64,000 nucleotides of DNA from contig CAMOER010000001.1 of NCBI GenBank assembly GCA_946612455.1, forward strand, positions 1 through 64,000. Direction: 5' to 3'. Within the stretch, counting starts at the first letter, position 1. The number at the start of each line of letters is the position of its first letter. This DNA comes from UBA3305 sp002373555 (lineage in GTDB: Bacteria > Bacillota > Clostridia > Lachnospirales > Lachnospiraceae). Under the pieces are notes generated by a model, which saw nothing but the letters and a program-made list of their open reading frames with translations, ran no database searches and had not been told where the DNA came from. The translations under genes and the position numbers were made by a program. Below are positions 40,166-50,269 of the stretch, one piece after another.

Positions 40166-42808
40166 TCACCGCATCATTTTCAGCTGCTCTCTCACCTGAT
40201 CAAGCATCTGCGCGTATTTTTCTCTCTTTGCCTTCTCTTCTTCGATCTTGGCCGCGGGCGCCTTGCTTAAGAACCGCTCGTTCGAAAGCATGCCGTCGGA
40301 GCGCTTCAGTTCGCCGATCAGGCGCTTCTCTTCCTTCTCGAGTCTGGCTTTTTCTTTTTCCACATCCACCAGCTCGGAGAAAGGCATGTAGAGGACAGCG
40401 TCCTGCGTGACGGCGGACACAGCGTCTTCCGGCACGCCGTTTTTATCAGACAGGATCGTAAGTCCGTTCGCATTGGCCAGCGCCATGAAGAAGTTCTTTC
40501 CGGTCTCGAAGGACTTCCGGACTTCTTCCTTCTCGGAAACAACGAAGACTTCGGACTTGCGGCTCGGCGGCACGTTCATGGATGCTCTGACATTCCGGAT
40601 GGAGCGGACCGCTTCCTTCATTCTGCCGATCTGATCCTCTTCCGCCGGGAAATCCCACGCTGCTTTGAATTCCGGCCACGTGGAGATCATGATGGATTCT
40701 TCCTCATCCTGCAGATTGCAGAAGATCTCCTCGGTGATGAACGGCATGAACGGATGCAGCAGCTTCAGCGCATTGATCAGCACCGTCTTCAGCGTCCAGC
40801 AGGCAGCTGCCTTGCTCTCCGCGGCAGCATCGCCGTAGAATCTGGGCTTCAGCATCTCGATGTACCAGTCGCAGAACTCCTCCCAGATGAAGTCGTAGAC
40901 CTTCTGCAGCGCAATACCGAGCTCGTACTTGTCCATGTTCTCGGTCACTTCTGCGGCCAGACGGTTCACCTTCGACAGGATCCACTTATCCTCATCATGG
41001 AGCTGCGCGGTCGTCACAGCGGATGTATCCACGCCTTCCATGTTCATCATAATGAATCTGGAAGCATTCCATACTTTGTTCGCAAAGTTTCTGGATGCCT
41101 CGACCTTCTCCCAGTAGAAACGCATATCATTGCCGGGCGCATTTCCGGTGACCAGCGTCATGCGGAGCGCATCGGCGCCGTACTTGTCGATGACCTCGAG
41201 CGGGTCGATGCCGTTTCCGAGGGATTTGCTCATCTTGCGGCCCTGGGAGTCTCTGACCAGACCGTGGATCAGTACGGTGTGGAACGGGCTTACGCCGGTC
41301 TGCTCGTAGGCAGAGAAGACCATACGGATGACCCAGAAGAAGATGATATCGTATCCGGTGACCAGAACGTCGGTCGGATAGAAATAGTCAAGTTCCGGCG
41401 TCTTGTCCGGCCAGCCGAGCGTGGAGAACGGCCACAGCGCGGAGGAGAACCAGGTATCCAGCGTATCGGGATCCTGCGTCAGATGCGTGCAGCCGCATTT
41501 CGGGCAGACGGCGGGTGCTTCCTTGCTGACGACGATCTCGCCGCATTCGTCACAGTAATACGCCGGGATCCGGTGTCCCCACCAGAGCTGTCTGGAAATG
41601 CACCAGTCGCGGATGTTCTCCAGCCAGTGCATGTAGGTCTTTCCAAATGCTTCGGGGACGAATTTCAGCTCGCCGGTACGGAGTGCTTCCATGGCGGGCT
41701 TTGCCATCTCCTCCATCCTGACGAACCACTGCTTCTTCACCATCGGCTCGACGGTAGTCTTGCAGCGGTCATGCGTACCCACATTATGCACATGCTTCTC
41801 GATCTTGACGAGCAGGCCAAGTGCTTCCAGATCGGCCACGATGGCTTTTCTGGCTTCGTAACGGTCCATGCCGGCATATTTTCCGCCGTTCTCATTGATC
41901 GTCGCATCGTCATTGAGGATGTTGATCTCCTCCAGGTTATGGCGCTTTCCGACTTCGAAGTCGTTCGGGTCATGCGCGGGCGTGATCTTCACGCAGCCGG
42001 TACCGAACTCCTTGTCCACATAGGAATCCGCGATCACCGGGATCTCCTTGTTGACAAGCGGAAGTATCAGCATCTTGCCGACGATATCCGTGTAGCGCTC
42101 ATCCTCGGGATTGACAGCGACAGCGGTATCGCCCAGCATGGTCTCCGGACGGGTCGTTGCGATCTCCACATAGCCGCTGCCGTCCGCGAACGGATATTTG
42201 ATATGCCAGAAATGGCCTTCCTGCTCCTCGTATGCGACTTCCGCATCGGAAATGGAAGTCTGACAGACAGGACACCAGTTGATGATCCTGGAACCCTTGT
42301 AGATATAGCCTTTTTCATGCAGACGGATGAAGACCTCCTGCACGGCCTTCGAGCAGCCTTCGTCCATGGTGAAGCGCTCTCTGTCCCAGTCGGCGGAAGA
42401 GCCCATCTTCTTCAGCTGGGAAACGATGCGGCCGCCGTACTCCTTCTTCCACTCCCAGGCACGCTTCTGGAACCCTTCTCTTCCGAGATCTTCCTTCTCG
42501 ATGCCCTCTTCCTTCAGCTTCGCGATGATCTTGACTTCGGTCGCGATGCTGGCGTGGTCCGTGCCGGGCTGCCAGAGTGCGGAATACCCCTGCATCCTCT
42601 TGTAGCGGATCAGGATATCCTGCAGGGTATTGTCCAGGGCATGGCCCATATGCAGCTGTCCGGTGATGTTGGGCGGCGGCATGACGATCGTGAAAGGCTT
42701 TTTGTCACGGTCGATCTCTGCGTGGAAATACTTCTTCTCTTCCCAGCGCTCATAAAGCTTTCCCTCGATCTTGGAGGGATCATAGGTCTTTGCAAGTTCT
42801 TTTGCCAT
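40166..42808 (-). CDS. valS: Valyl-tRNA synthetase
   Basis: 880 residues from the ATG at 42808 (AAGGAG at 9 bp); an in-frame ATG at 42841 lies in the leader. Class Ia motifs are present: PPNITGQLHMGHALDN (HIGH type) at ~45, the editing domain with TTRPETMLGDTAVAVNP, and GRKMSKSLGNGIDP. The C-terminal coiled-coil arm that binds tRNA (EKARLEKEEKRLIGELKRSD) is typical of ValRS. Upstream is a T-box leader that should sense uncharged tRNA-Val. The stop overlaps or abuts the CDF gene. Full length with no anomalies. Confidence 0.97.
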   Translation of the reverse strand: MAKELAKTYDPSKIEGKLYERWEEKKYFHAEIDRDKKPFTIVMPPPNITGQLHMGHALDNTLQDILIRYKRMQGYSALWQPGTDHASIATEVKIIAKLKEEGIEKEDLGREGFQKRAWEWKKEYGGRIVSQLKKMGSSADWDRERFTMDEGCSKAVQEVFIRLHEKGYIYKGSRIINWCPVCQTSISDAEVAYEEQEGHFWHIKYPFADGSGYVEIATTRPETMLGDTAVAVNPEDERYTDIVGKMLILPLVNKEIPVIADSYVDKEFGTGCVKITPAHDPNDFEVGKRHNLEEINILNDDATINENGGKYAGMDRYEARKAIVADLEALGLLVKIEKHVHNVGTHDRCKTTVEPMVKKQWFVRMEEMAKPAMEALRTGELKFVPEAFGKTYMHWLENIRDWCISRQLWWGHRIPAYYCDECGEIVVSKEAPAVCPKCGCTHLTQDPDTLDTWFSSALWPFSTLGWPDKTPELDYFYPTDVLVTGYDIIFFWVIRMVFSAYEQTGVSPFHTVLIHGLVRDSQGRKMSKSLGNGIDPLEVIDKYGADALRMTLVTGNAPGNDMRFYWEKVEASRNFANKVWNASRFIMMNMEGVDTSAVTTAQLHDEDKWILSKVNRLAAEVTENMDKYELGIALQKVYDFIWEEFCDWYIEMLKPRFYGDAAAESKAAACWTLKTVLINALKLLHPFMPFITEEIFCNLQDEEESIMISTWPEFKAAWDFPAEEDQIGRMKEAVRSIRNVRASMNVPPSRKSEVFVVSEKEEVRKSFETGKNFFMALANANGLTILSDKNGVPEDAVSAVTQDAVLYMPFSELVDVEKEKARLEKEEKRLIGELKRSDGMLSNERFLSKAPAAKIEEEKAKREKYAQMLDQVREQLKMMR

Positions 42809-42858
42809 GTACAGATCTCCTTCTTTCTGCGGCCGCGGCATCCCGCGGCGCAGGTCAT

Positions 42859-43095
42859 AAAAAAGCCCTTCTCCGCAAATGCGGAAAAGGGCGTAAACTA
42901 CGCGGTACCACCTTAAATCGGTCTTCTCTTATCCTTAACGCGGACGGGACGGGACAGGCTACTGAGGTTCACCCGCCGGCTCCGAAGCCACCTTCCGCAT
43001 CATCCTTCCGAAAGAGCCTTTCAGCCGCGGGCTCTTCTCTCTGACGGGGACTTCTGCGTACTCCTCTTCATCATCGCCTTTCTTTGCATAACAAA
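42859..43095 (-). promoter_or_regulatory. T-box riboswitch leader of valS
   Basis: The T-box sequence GGTGGTACCGCG is on the minus strand at 42912-42901. It is followed by a terminator whose arms are 42865-42876 and 42881-42892, with a run of six Ts. Upstream sequence to ~43095 has Stem-I-like elements (GAGGAGTAC, GAAGGTGGCTTCGGAGCC). T-boxes allow readthrough when uncharged cognate tRNA binds, here presumably tRNA-Val. I did not fold it or assign the specifier codon. Confidence 0.93.
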
Positions 43096-43099
43096 GGAA

Positions 43100-43128
43100 A
43101 ATATACCCTTTTATCACACTTTTGTCAA
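43100..43128 (-). promoter_or_regulatory. Sigma-A promoter of the valS T-box transcript
   Basis: Minus strand: TTGACA (43128-43123), 17-bp spacer, TATATT (43105-43100), just before the T-box leader. Confidence 0.88.
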
Positions 43129-43163
43129 CCGCTGATTCCCTTAAAAACGACGGGATTCCGGGA

Positions 43164-43619
43164 TTATTTCCGGTCCAGCTCCTTCGTATCCATGATGATC
43201 GTCACCGGGCCGTCATTGATCGATTCCACCTGCATATCCGCGCCGAATTCGCCGTGCTCCACCTGCAGTCCGTATTCCCGCAGCAGTTCCATGAACTTCT
43301 CGTAAAGCGGAATGGCAAGATCCGGGCCGGCGGCCTTCACAAAGCTCGGGCGGTTGCCTTTGCGGCAGTCCGCCATGAGGGTGAACTGGGACACGACCAG
43401 GGCCGCGCCGCCGACATCCAGGATGCTCAGATTCATCTTGCCGGCGTCGTCGGCAAAGACGCGCAGCTTGACGATCTTGTCAGCCAGCCGCTTCGCGTTG
43501 GATTCGTCATCCTCCGGAACGACACCGAGAAGGATGAGATAACCGTTCCCGATTTTCCCGACGGTATTATGATCTATTGTGACGGATGCCTGTGTCACCC
43601 TTGTAATAACTGCTTTCAT
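43164..43619 (-). CDS. dtd: D-aminoacyl-tRNA deacylase
   Basis: 151 residues, standard size. Family motifs: ALVVSQFTLMADCRKGNRPSF with SQFTL, and VESINDGPVTIIMDT near the C-terminus. It hydrolyses D-amino acids wrongly attached to tRNA. The ATG at 43619 immediately follows the smc TAA, and the ribosome site GGAGG lies inside the last smc codons, so translation is coupled. It is the last gene of the plsX-acpP-rnc-smc-dtd unit. No anomalies. Confidence 0.96.
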   Translation of the reverse strand: MKAVITRVTQASVTIDHNTVGKIGNGYLILLGVVPEDDESNAKRLADKIVKLRVFADDAGKMNLSILDVGGAALVVSQFTLMADCRKGNRPSFVKAAGPDLAIPLYEKFMELLREYGLQVEHGEFGADMQVESINDGPVTIIMDTKELDRK

Positions 43620-46600
43620 TTAATCCTCCACGATCGACGGATCCGTCAGGTCGACCGACACCAGTGCGGATACGCCGCGCTCCTGCATCGTGATCCCGTA
43701 CAGCCGGTCCGCGATCTCCATCGTGCCTCTTCTGTGCGTAATAATAATGAACTGTGTATTCTCCTTCAGCCGGTTCAGATAATCCGCATACCGGTCCACA
43801 TTCGGCTCATCCAGTGCCGCCTCGATCTCATCCAGCAGACAGAACGGCGACGGCTTCAGATTCTGGATCGCGAACAGCAGCGCGATCGCCGTCAGCGCCT
43901 TCTCTCCGCCCGAGAGCTGCATCATATTCTGCAGTTTCTTTCCCGGCGGCTGCGCATTGATGATAATGCCGGCCTCCAGCAGTTCCTCCGATTCCGCCAG
44001 CTCCAGGTTTCCCTGGCCGCCGCCGAACAGATCCTTGAAGACCTTGTCGAATTCCACGCGGATCCGCTCGAAATTCTCCTTAAACTTCTTCCGCATGCCT
44101 GCATCCAGATCCCGGATGATCTTCTTCAGGCTCTCGGCCGCCTTCACCAGATCCTCATGCTGCGCATTCAGGAATTCGTACCGTTCCTTAACGTCCTTGT
44201 ATTCCTCGATCGCGTTGACATTCACCGGACCGAGCTCCCGGATCTCCTGCCGCAGTCTGCTGACCGTCCGGCGGCTCTCGGTGAGCGATGCATCCGAAGC
44301 TTCCATGCCGGCCGCTTCCGCCTGCGAAGGCGTCATTTCGTATTCCGTCCAGATGTACTCCGTCAGCTTTTCAATCTGATCCGACAGTCTCTGCGCCGAG
44401 CTTTCCAGACGATAGGCTTCCTTGTCCAGCGTGCTGATCTGTTCGTTGAGTTCTTCTCTCTTCCCGAAGATCCCCTGCTGCTCAAGAGAAAGCGTCTCCT
44501 TCTCGGCAGACTGCTGATCCACGCGCTGCTTTAATTCCGCAAGTGCGCTGTCCAGCACCGCTGTCTCCGCCTGCAGCTCTCTCACTTTCTCCCGCTTCGC
44601 GTCATACAGTGCTTCCGCACCTTCGAGCGCCTCCGTGATATCGGAAAGCTCTGCCTTGAAGGTTTCCCGTTCCGCGATGACTCTGTCCTGATTTTCCTTG
44701 ATAAAGCCCGCTTTCTGGGCAAGCGTCGCTTCCCTGCTCCGCTCTTCCGAAAGGACCTTCATCTGTTCATCGGACAGCTCTCTTAAATGCTCCAGTTCAT
44801 GGACGGTCTTTTCGGACGATTCTTCCAGTGCGGAGAGCTCACCCGAGATCCGTTCGATCTCTTTCTCCGTTGCAGCAAGCGATTTGGCGTATCCTGCGAG
44901 ATCGGCCTGCAGCACCTTTTCCTCCTGGTCCTGGCTGCCCAGCAGCATCTTCAGGCTTTCTTCCCGCTCCCGGAACCGGGCCAGATCCAGCTTCAGTGTG
45001 TTCTGCTTCAGTTCGATCCTGTGCAGCCTCTCGGTCAGCCGGATCCGTTCATCCAGCAGCGCGGCCACCTTGTTCTTCAGCGCCGCTGCAGCCGTCTCCG
45101 CTTTCTGAATGCGTGCCGCTTCCGCTTCGCATTCCTTCTCCAGTTCGTCGATCTCACGCCTTCTGCCGAGCAGATTGCTGCTGTGCTTATAAGCACCGCC
45201 GGAAATGGCGCCGCCGGGGCTTAACAGTTCTCCCTCCAGCGTGACCAGATTGTAGCGGTATCTGGTCTTCCGGGCAAGCGCGAGCGCATTGTCCATCGTG
45301 TCGACGACAATGGTATGGCCCAGCAGATTATTGGCGACTTCCCTGTACTTATCTTCACAGGTCAGCAGCGAATCCGCCGTACCGATCACGCCTCTTTCCG
45401 AAAGCACCTTCCTGTCGGCAAATTCGCCTCTCGCCTTTACAGCCGTGAGTGGCAGGAATGTCGCCCGGCCGAACCGGTTCTCCTTCAGGAAACCGATCAG
45501 CTTCTTCGCGGTATCCTCATCCTCAGTGATCACGTTCTGGATCCGGCCGCCGAGGGCGGTCTCGATGGCTGTCTCATATTTTCGTTCGGTATGGAAGAGA
45601 TCGGCGACAACGCCGCAGATGCCGGGCACAGCCTCGCGCTGCTCCATGATTCGCTTGACGCTGTTCCCGTAGCCCTCATATCGTTCGGCGATATTCAGCA
45701 GCGAGTCATGTCTTGCCTTTGCTTCCTGAAAATGCTGCCGCAGCGCGGAAAGCGCCTTTTCCTTTTCGGCTCTCTCCGCTCTTCTCTTCGCTACGGTCTC
45801 TTCCGCGTTCTTTATGGCACTCTTGACGGATTCCTCTTCTTCGCTCAGCTTTTTTCTGGCAGCCCGTTTTTCCTCGATCAGGCCATTTAAGGAATCTCTT
45901 TCTTTCCTTTCATCGCCGGACTGCGTACGGATCCCCTCGATCCGTTCTTCCGTCTGCTTCCGGAGCGCCTCCGTTCTTTCCCATTCCGCGCGGGTCTCGG
46001 CGCGTTCATCGGCGAGACGGAGTCTGTCCGCCTGCAGTTTCTGCTGTCTTTCGGACAGGCGGCCGATCTCCTCCTGCGTATTCACGAGATCCTGTTCCAG
46101 CGATTCCACCTGCATTCTCGCGGAGCCAAGCTCCACCGAAATGCCGGACATTTCTTTCCGGAAGTTCTCTGCTTCCTGACCGCGCTTTGCGATCTCTTCT
46201 TCCAGGACCTGCAGTCTGGCCCGCTGGCTCTCTTCGTTCTGTTTCTGCGACTGGATCTGCTCCGTGAGCAGCATGATCTGCCCGTCCAGGTTCTCTCTTC
46301 GGATCCTGTCTCCGGAAAGCTTCTCATTATCCGCCGCCAGCTGTGCGTCCAGCGCCCTGATCTTTTCAGTCAGATCGTCATAACGCACGGCTTCGGCACC
46401 GGCCTTTTTCCGCAGCTCCGCGAGCTGCGCGTCGGCGGCCTCCTTATTCTTTACGGCGGCATCCCGTTTTTTCGTATAATCGCCGGTCTCCAGGAGGAAG
46501 GCCCGCATATCCCAGCTTTTCAGATCATCCCGGAGCTTCAGATAGACTTTCGCTTTTTCCGACTGTTTCCGGAGCGGCTCCACCTGCCGGGATAATTCAT

Positions 46601-47186
46601 TCAGCACATCTGTCACGCGGAGAAGATTGCCTTCTTCCGTCTCCAGCTTTTTCAGGGTGATGTGCTTCCGTTTCTTCAGTTTCACGATGCCGGCCGCTTC
46701 GTCGAACAGTTCTCTGCGGTCTTCCGGCTTGTTGCTCAGGATCCGGTCGATCTGGCCCTGGCCGATGATCGAATAGCCTTCCTTGCCGACACCGGTATCA
46801 TAGAACAGTTCCTGCACGTCCTTCAGACGGCAGAGACTCCCGTTCAGAAGATATTCGCTCTCGCCGGAGCGGTATACTCTTCGCGCAACCGTCACTTCAT
46901 CATAGTCGATGGCAAGCATATGATCGGAATTATCGATCGTCAGTGCGACGGAGGCATAGCCGAGCGGCTTCCTGTTCTGTGTCCCGGCGAAGATGACATC
47001 CTGCATATTGGAGCCACGCAAAGATTTGGCGCTCTGTTCCCCGAGCACCCACCTCACCGCATCCGCGACATTGCTCTTGCCGCTGCCGTTCGGTCCGACG
47101 ATTCCCATGATTCCGCGGTCAAATTCCAGCGCCGTCTTGTTCGCAAAGGATTTGAATCCGTAGGCTTCGATCTTTTTCAGATACAT
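43620..47186 (-). CDS. smc: Chromosome partition protein SMC
   Basis: 1188 residues, normal length. Walker A GIVGPNGSGKSNVADAVRW at ~29-47, long coiled coils (~165-500 and ~670-1020) broken by the hinge domain (~515-640, with GVVADLFHTERKYETAIETAL and GGAISGGAYKHSS), signature motif LSGGEKALTAIALLFAI and Walker B SPFCLLDEIEAALDEPNV near the C-terminus. It organises and segregates the chromosome as a dimer with ScpA/ScpB. It follows rnc by 17 bp as in many Firmicutes. No anomalies. Confidence 0.98.
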   Translation of the reverse strand: MYLKKIEAYGFKSFANKTALEFDRGIMGIVGPNGSGKSNVADAVRWVLGEQSAKSLRGSNMQDVIFAGTQNRKPLGYASVALTIDNSDHMLAIDYDEVTVARRVYRSGESEYLLNGSLCRLKDVQELFYDTGVGKEGYSIIGQGQIDRILSNKPEDRRELFDEAAGIVKLKKRKHITLKKLETEEGNLLRVTDVLNELSRQVEPLRKQSEKAKVYLKLRDDLKSWDMRAFLLETGDYTKKRDAAVKNKEAADAQLAELRKKAGAEAVRYDDLTEKIRALDAQLAADNEKLSGDRIRRENLDGQIMLLTEQIQSQKQNEESQRARLQVLEEEIAKRGQEAENFRKEMSGISVELGSARMQVESLEQDLVNTQEEIGRLSERQQKLQADRLRLADERAETRAEWERTEALRKQTEERIEGIRTQSGDERKERDSLNGLIEEKRAARKKLSEEEESVKSAIKNAEETVAKRRAERAEKEKALSALRQHFQEAKARHDSLLNIAERYEGYGNSVKRIMEQREAVPGICGVVADLFHTERKYETAIETALGGRIQNVITEDEDTAKKLIGFLKENRFGRATFLPLTAVKARGEFADRKVLSERGVIGTADSLLTCEDKYREVANNLLGHTIVVDTMDNALALARKTRYRYNLVTLEGELLSPGGAISGGAYKHSSNLLGRRREIDELEKECEAEAARIQKAETAAAALKNKVAALLDERIRLTERLHRIELKQNTLKLDLARFREREESLKMLLGSQDQEEKVLQADLAGYAKSLAATEKEIERISGELSALEESSEKTVHELEHLRELSDEQMKVLSEERSREATLAQKAGFIKENQDRVIAERETFKAELSDITEALEGAEALYDAKREKVRELQAETAVLDSALAELKQRVDQQSAEKETLSLEQQGIFGKREELNEQISTLDKEAYRLESSAQRLSDQIEKLTEYIWTEYEMTPSQAEAAGMEASDASLTESRRTVSRLRQEIRELGPVNVNAIEEYKDVKERYEFLNAQHEDLVKAAESLKKIIRDLDAGMRKKFKENFERIRVEFDKVFKDLFGGGQGNLELAESEELLEAGIIINAQPPGKKLQNMMQLSGGEKALTAIALLFAIQNLKPSPFCLLDEIEAALDEPNVDRYADYLNRLKENTQFIIITHRRGTMEIADRLYGITMQERGVSALVSVDLTDPSIVED

Positions 47187-47203
47187 TCCGATTATCCTGT
47201 TCC

Positions 47204-47887
47204 TTACTGTTTTTCAAGTTTTGTGAGCATCTGCTCTGCCGCGAGCTGTTCCGCCTGCTTTTTATTACGGCCTTCGGCGACGCATTTCAGATGATCGCCT
47301 GCTTTCAGCGAGACCGTAAACACCAGCTGATGCTCCGGTCCGGTGACCGATACCACCTCATAGACCGGATCGCCCAGGCCCATTTCCTGCATTCGCTCCT
47401 GCAGAATGGTCTTGCTGTCCTTAAAGAGGCTCCGCTTCTCCAGCCCGCTCATGATAAAGTGCTTTACGAACCGCTCTGCGGGCTCAAATCCGCCGTCCAG
47501 ATAGATCGCGCCGATCAGCGCCTCCAGTGCATCGGATGTCAGCGAATCGCGAAGTCTGCCGCCGGCTGCTTCCTCACCTTTCCCGAGCAGAAGCCTGTCC
47601 GGAATACCGAGCGATCTCGCCACCTCCGCCAGCGCAGGCTCGCATACGATGCTGGCCCGGAACTTCGTCATCTGTCCTTCGTTCATCTCCGGATAGTTCG
47701 CATAAATCACTTCACTGGAAACAAGCTCCAGCACAGCATCGCCGAGAAACTCAAGACGCTCGTTGCAGGTGCGTCTGTTGCCGCCGTGTTCGTTCGCATA
47801 GGAAGAATGTGTCATCGCCTGCGTCAGCAGCGAAATGTTCCGGAATCGGTATCCGATTGTTTTTTCAAACTTTTCTGTCATATCCAT
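47204..47887 (-). CDS. rnc: Ribonuclease III
   Basis: 227 residues. The catalytic signature CNERLEFLGDAVLELVSSEV is at ~40-60, a second acidic stretch DALEALIGAIYLDGG follows, and a C-terminal double-stranded RNA-binding domain is visible (ILQERMQEMGLGDPVYEVVS, KKQAEQLAAEQML). It cleaves double-stranded RNA during rRNA and mRNA processing. The start may be the ATG at 47887 or one two codons later. It lies between acpP and smc, the standard Firmicute order. Confidence 0.97.
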   Translation of the reverse strand: MDMTEKFEKTIGYRFRNISLLTQAMTHSSYANEHGGNRRTCNERLEFLGDAVLELVSSEVIYANYPEMNEGQMTKFRASIVCEPALAEVARSLGIPDRLLLGKGEEAAGGRLRDSLTSDALEALIGAIYLDGGFEPAERFVKHFIMSGLEKRSLFKDSKTILQERMQEMGLGDPVYEVVSVTGPEHQLVFTVSLKAGDHLKCVAEGRNKKQAEQLAAEQMLTKLEKQ

Positions 47888-47950
47888 ATCTCAAAAACAG
47901 ACGGCCTGACAAACTGACAGGTCGTCCATAGTACATCGTATTCGGTTTCT

Positions 47951-48184
47951 TTATTCCCCGTCGGCCTTGCTGATCGCGCGGTATGCATCGCCCACCGTCA
48001 CGATGGCATCCAGTTCATCATCCGGGATCTCAATTCCCAGTTCATCTTCCAGCGCCATAATGATCTCCATGAGATCCAGCGAATCCGCATCCAGATCGCC
48101 CTTAAAAGATTTGTCCTCCGTCACCGAAGCGGGTTCCATCGACAGCTGCATCGCAATGATTTCCTGAAGTTTTTCAAATTCCAT
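47951..48184 (-). CDS. acpP: Acyl carrier protein
   Basis: 77 residues, acidic, with the phosphopantetheine attachment site DLDADSLDLMEIIMALED (Ser of DSL at ~36). It carries growing fatty acyl chains. Placed between plsX and rnc, 13 bp after plsX. The ATG at 48184 follows AGGAGGAG. Confidence 0.97.
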   Translation of the reverse strand: MEFEKLQEIIAMQLSMEPASVTEDKSFKGDLDADSLDLMEIIMALEDELGIEIPDDELDAIVTVGDAYRAISKADGE

Positions 48185-48197
48185 AATGCTCCTCCTC

Positions 48198-49193
48198 TTA
48201 GGAAAGTGTTTCTCTGATCTTGCCTGTAATATCCTGTTCCTTAAAAGTCACGCACTGCAGGATCGCATTGCGGATCTCTCCCGCTTTTGCATTTCCGTGT
48301 GTCTTTACGACCAGTCCGTTCAGCCCCAGCATGGGCGCGCCGCCGTATTTTGTCGCATCCATGTCCTTTAATGTTTCCTTGAGTGCCGGCTTGATCAGAA
48401 GCGCACCGATCTTTGCGCGCAGCGAACTCATCAGTCCCGTCTTGATCTTGCCGATCAGTGCACCGGCCACGCCTTCGTAAAGCTTCAGAATGACATTTCC
48501 GGTAAACGCTTCACAGACGATGACATCCGCATAGCCATGCGGGATCTCTCTCGCTTCGATGCTGCCGATAAAGTTCATATCCTTCTCCGCCTTCAGCAGC
48601 GGGTAAGTCTCTTTCACCAGCGCATTTCCCTTTTCCTCTTCCAGTCCGACATTGACGATGGCGACCCGGGGATTTTTCACGCCCATCACGCCTTCCATGT
48701 AGATGGAGCCCATCCTGGCGAACTGCACCAGATGAGAACTCCTGGCATCCACATTCGCACCGGAATCCAGCAGAAGCGAAACGCCCTTTGTCGTGGGGAT
48801 CAGCGCTGCCAGGGGCGTCCTGTCGATCCCCCGGATCCTGCCTACGAGAAGCTGTCCTCCGACGAGCACCGCGCCGGTGCTTCCGGCAGAAACGAAGGCA
48901 TCGGCCTTCCCTTCCCGGATCAGCCGCTGGCCGACCACGATCGAAGAATCTCTCTTTCTCCGGATCGACTGCACAGGCGGATCTCCGGTCTCGATCACTT
49001 CCGATGCGGGGACAATAACCAGACGATCCGGATCCGCGCCGGCCGTGAGCGGTTCGATGACCTCCGGCTGACCGACAAGCAGGACCTGCACGCTGTCACT
49101 GTCGTTTATTGCTTTTAATGCACCCTTCACGATCTCCTCGGGCGCATTGTCTCCTCCCATGGCATCTACTGCCACTCTGGTAAGTTCCGACAT
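48198..49193 (-). CDS. plsX: Phosphate acyltransferase PlsX
   Basis: 331 residues. It begins with RVAVDAMGGDNAPEEIVKGAL and contains VSAGSTGAVLVGGQLLVGRI and VCEAFTGNVILKLYEG, all PlsX hallmarks. It makes acyl-phosphate from acyl-ACP for phospholipid synthesis and is usually next to acpP, as here. Start ATG at 49193 after GAGAGAGG. No anomalies. Confidence 0.97.
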   Translation of the reverse strand: MSELTRVAVDAMGGDNAPEEIVKGALKAINDSDSVQVLLVGQPEVIEPLTAGADPDRLVIVPASEVIETGDPPVQSIRRKRDSSIVVGQRLIREGKADAFVSAGSTGAVLVGGQLLVGRIRGIDRTPLAALIPTTKGVSLLLDSGANVDARSSHLVQFARMGSIYMEGVMGVKNPRVAIVNVGLEEEKGNALVKETYPLLKAEKDMNFIGSIEAREIPHGYADVIVCEAFTGNVILKLYEGVAGALIGKIKTGLMSSLRAKIGALLIKPALKETLKDMDATKYGGAPMLGLNGLVVKTHGNAKAGEIRNAILQCVTFKEQDITGKIRETLS

Positions 49194-49208
49194 ATCTATC
49201 CTCTCTCT

Positions 49209-50114
49209 TTATCCTCTGTTCAGCAGAATCATGCCCGCGCAGCAGGCAATCATGATGATCATACCCGGATTAAGCACTGCATGGACCGGAAAACTCTTCG
49301 GCAGTCTGATCCACCCCTTCAGGAGCCGGATCCGCTTCCGTTCCAGGATCAGCAGAACGAAGCCCGCAAATGCACAGGCATATTCCGCTGCACCGATGAC
49401 GGCCGAAGCGGCCAGGTTATGCTCTGCCGAAAGCAGAAAGAATCCCGGCAGCACGCCGTACAGAAAATTGACAAGCATATGCATGACGGCCGTATATCTG
49501 ACTTTTCCCGTGCGCAGGTATATGTATGCGAATACCAGCCCGACGCCGAAGGCATAAAAGAACTGCTGCATATTCGCATGGTAAGCCGCGAAAACAAATG
49601 CGGAAATGATCATCGCCGCCCGGTCTCCGAACCTGTTGAGGCGGTCCAGCATCAGTTTGCGGAAAATGATCTCTTCCCACAGCGGTCCCAGGATCACGAT
49701 ACTGATGATCTGATACGGCAGTCCGGCCTGCTGCAGCGTTTCATCGATTCCCGGGCCTGCCGGGAACCCCGGGATCGTCCCGAGGGCTGTGCTGATCAGC
49801 GATCCGGCCACCATAAAGAAGCAGCAGATCAGGAAGATCTTGATCAGATCCGACGCTCCCATACGGAACCTCTCCATCGGATCCGCCGGGACCTGCAGCA
49901 TACACACCGCACAGAGCGGCATCCCGATGGCGAACTGCGCGGCGGCTTCCAGCCACATAAAACCTTCCGTATCTGCCATGACAGCCGGTGCGAACAGCAG
50001 AGCGGCTCCCATAAAGATCAGAAGCGACAGAAGGGTGCCTGCATACATAAGCGCCGGTGCGATATACAGCGTGGAAAGCCGTTTTCTTTCATATTGTTTA
50101 ATGAAAGGTTCCAT
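49209..50114 (-). CDS. CPBP family intramembrane metalloprotease
   Basis: 301 residues with ~8 membrane segments. The glutamic-type intramembrane protease motif is GPLWEEIIFRKLMLDRL (EExxxR), followed by FAAYHANMQQFFYAF with the metal-associated His and VMHMLVNFLYG (HxxxN). Relatives process CAAX-like substrates or confer bacteriocin immunity. It ends 15 bp before plsX on the same strand, so it could be co-transcribed with the lipid and RNA genes. Start ATG at 50114 after GGAGAG. The specific substrate is unknown. Confidence 0.88.
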   Translation of the reverse strand: MEPFIKQYERKRLSTLYIAPALMYAGTLLSLLIFMGAALLFAPAVMADTEGFMWLEAAAQFAIGMPLCAVCMLQVPADPMERFRMGASDLIKIFLICCFFMVAGSLISTALGTIPGFPAGPGIDETLQQAGLPYQIISIVILGPLWEEIIFRKLMLDRLNRFGDRAAMIISAFVFAAYHANMQQFFYAFGVGLVFAYIYLRTGKVRYTAVMHMLVNFLYGVLPGFFLLSAEHNLAASAVIGAAEYACAFAGFVLLILERKRIRLLKGWIRLPKSFPVHAVLNPGMIIMIACCAGMILLNRG

Positions 50115-50205
50115 GCGTTCTCTCCTTATTGAATTACCATTATAAACGCATCAGAGCGGTTTTTCAACCGTACATTTTCCCGCCCGGATGACACATTTCC
50201 GAACG

Positions 50206-50234
50206 TTGAATCCTCTTCATTTTGGTGCTATAAT
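50206..50234 (+). promoter_or_regulatory. Sigma-A promoter of the LtaS-like gene
   Basis: TTGAAT (50206-50211), 17-bp spacer, TATAAT (50229-50234) with an extended TGC, 35 bp before the start codon at 50270. Confidence 0.82.
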
Positions 50235-50269
50235 TTTCTATTAGATTCAATTTTTTAATGGAGCGTCCC

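Noticed and set aside
40754..42916. A 720-codon open frame on the plus strand
   Set aside because: It is antisense to valS and to its T-box leader, both firmly identified.
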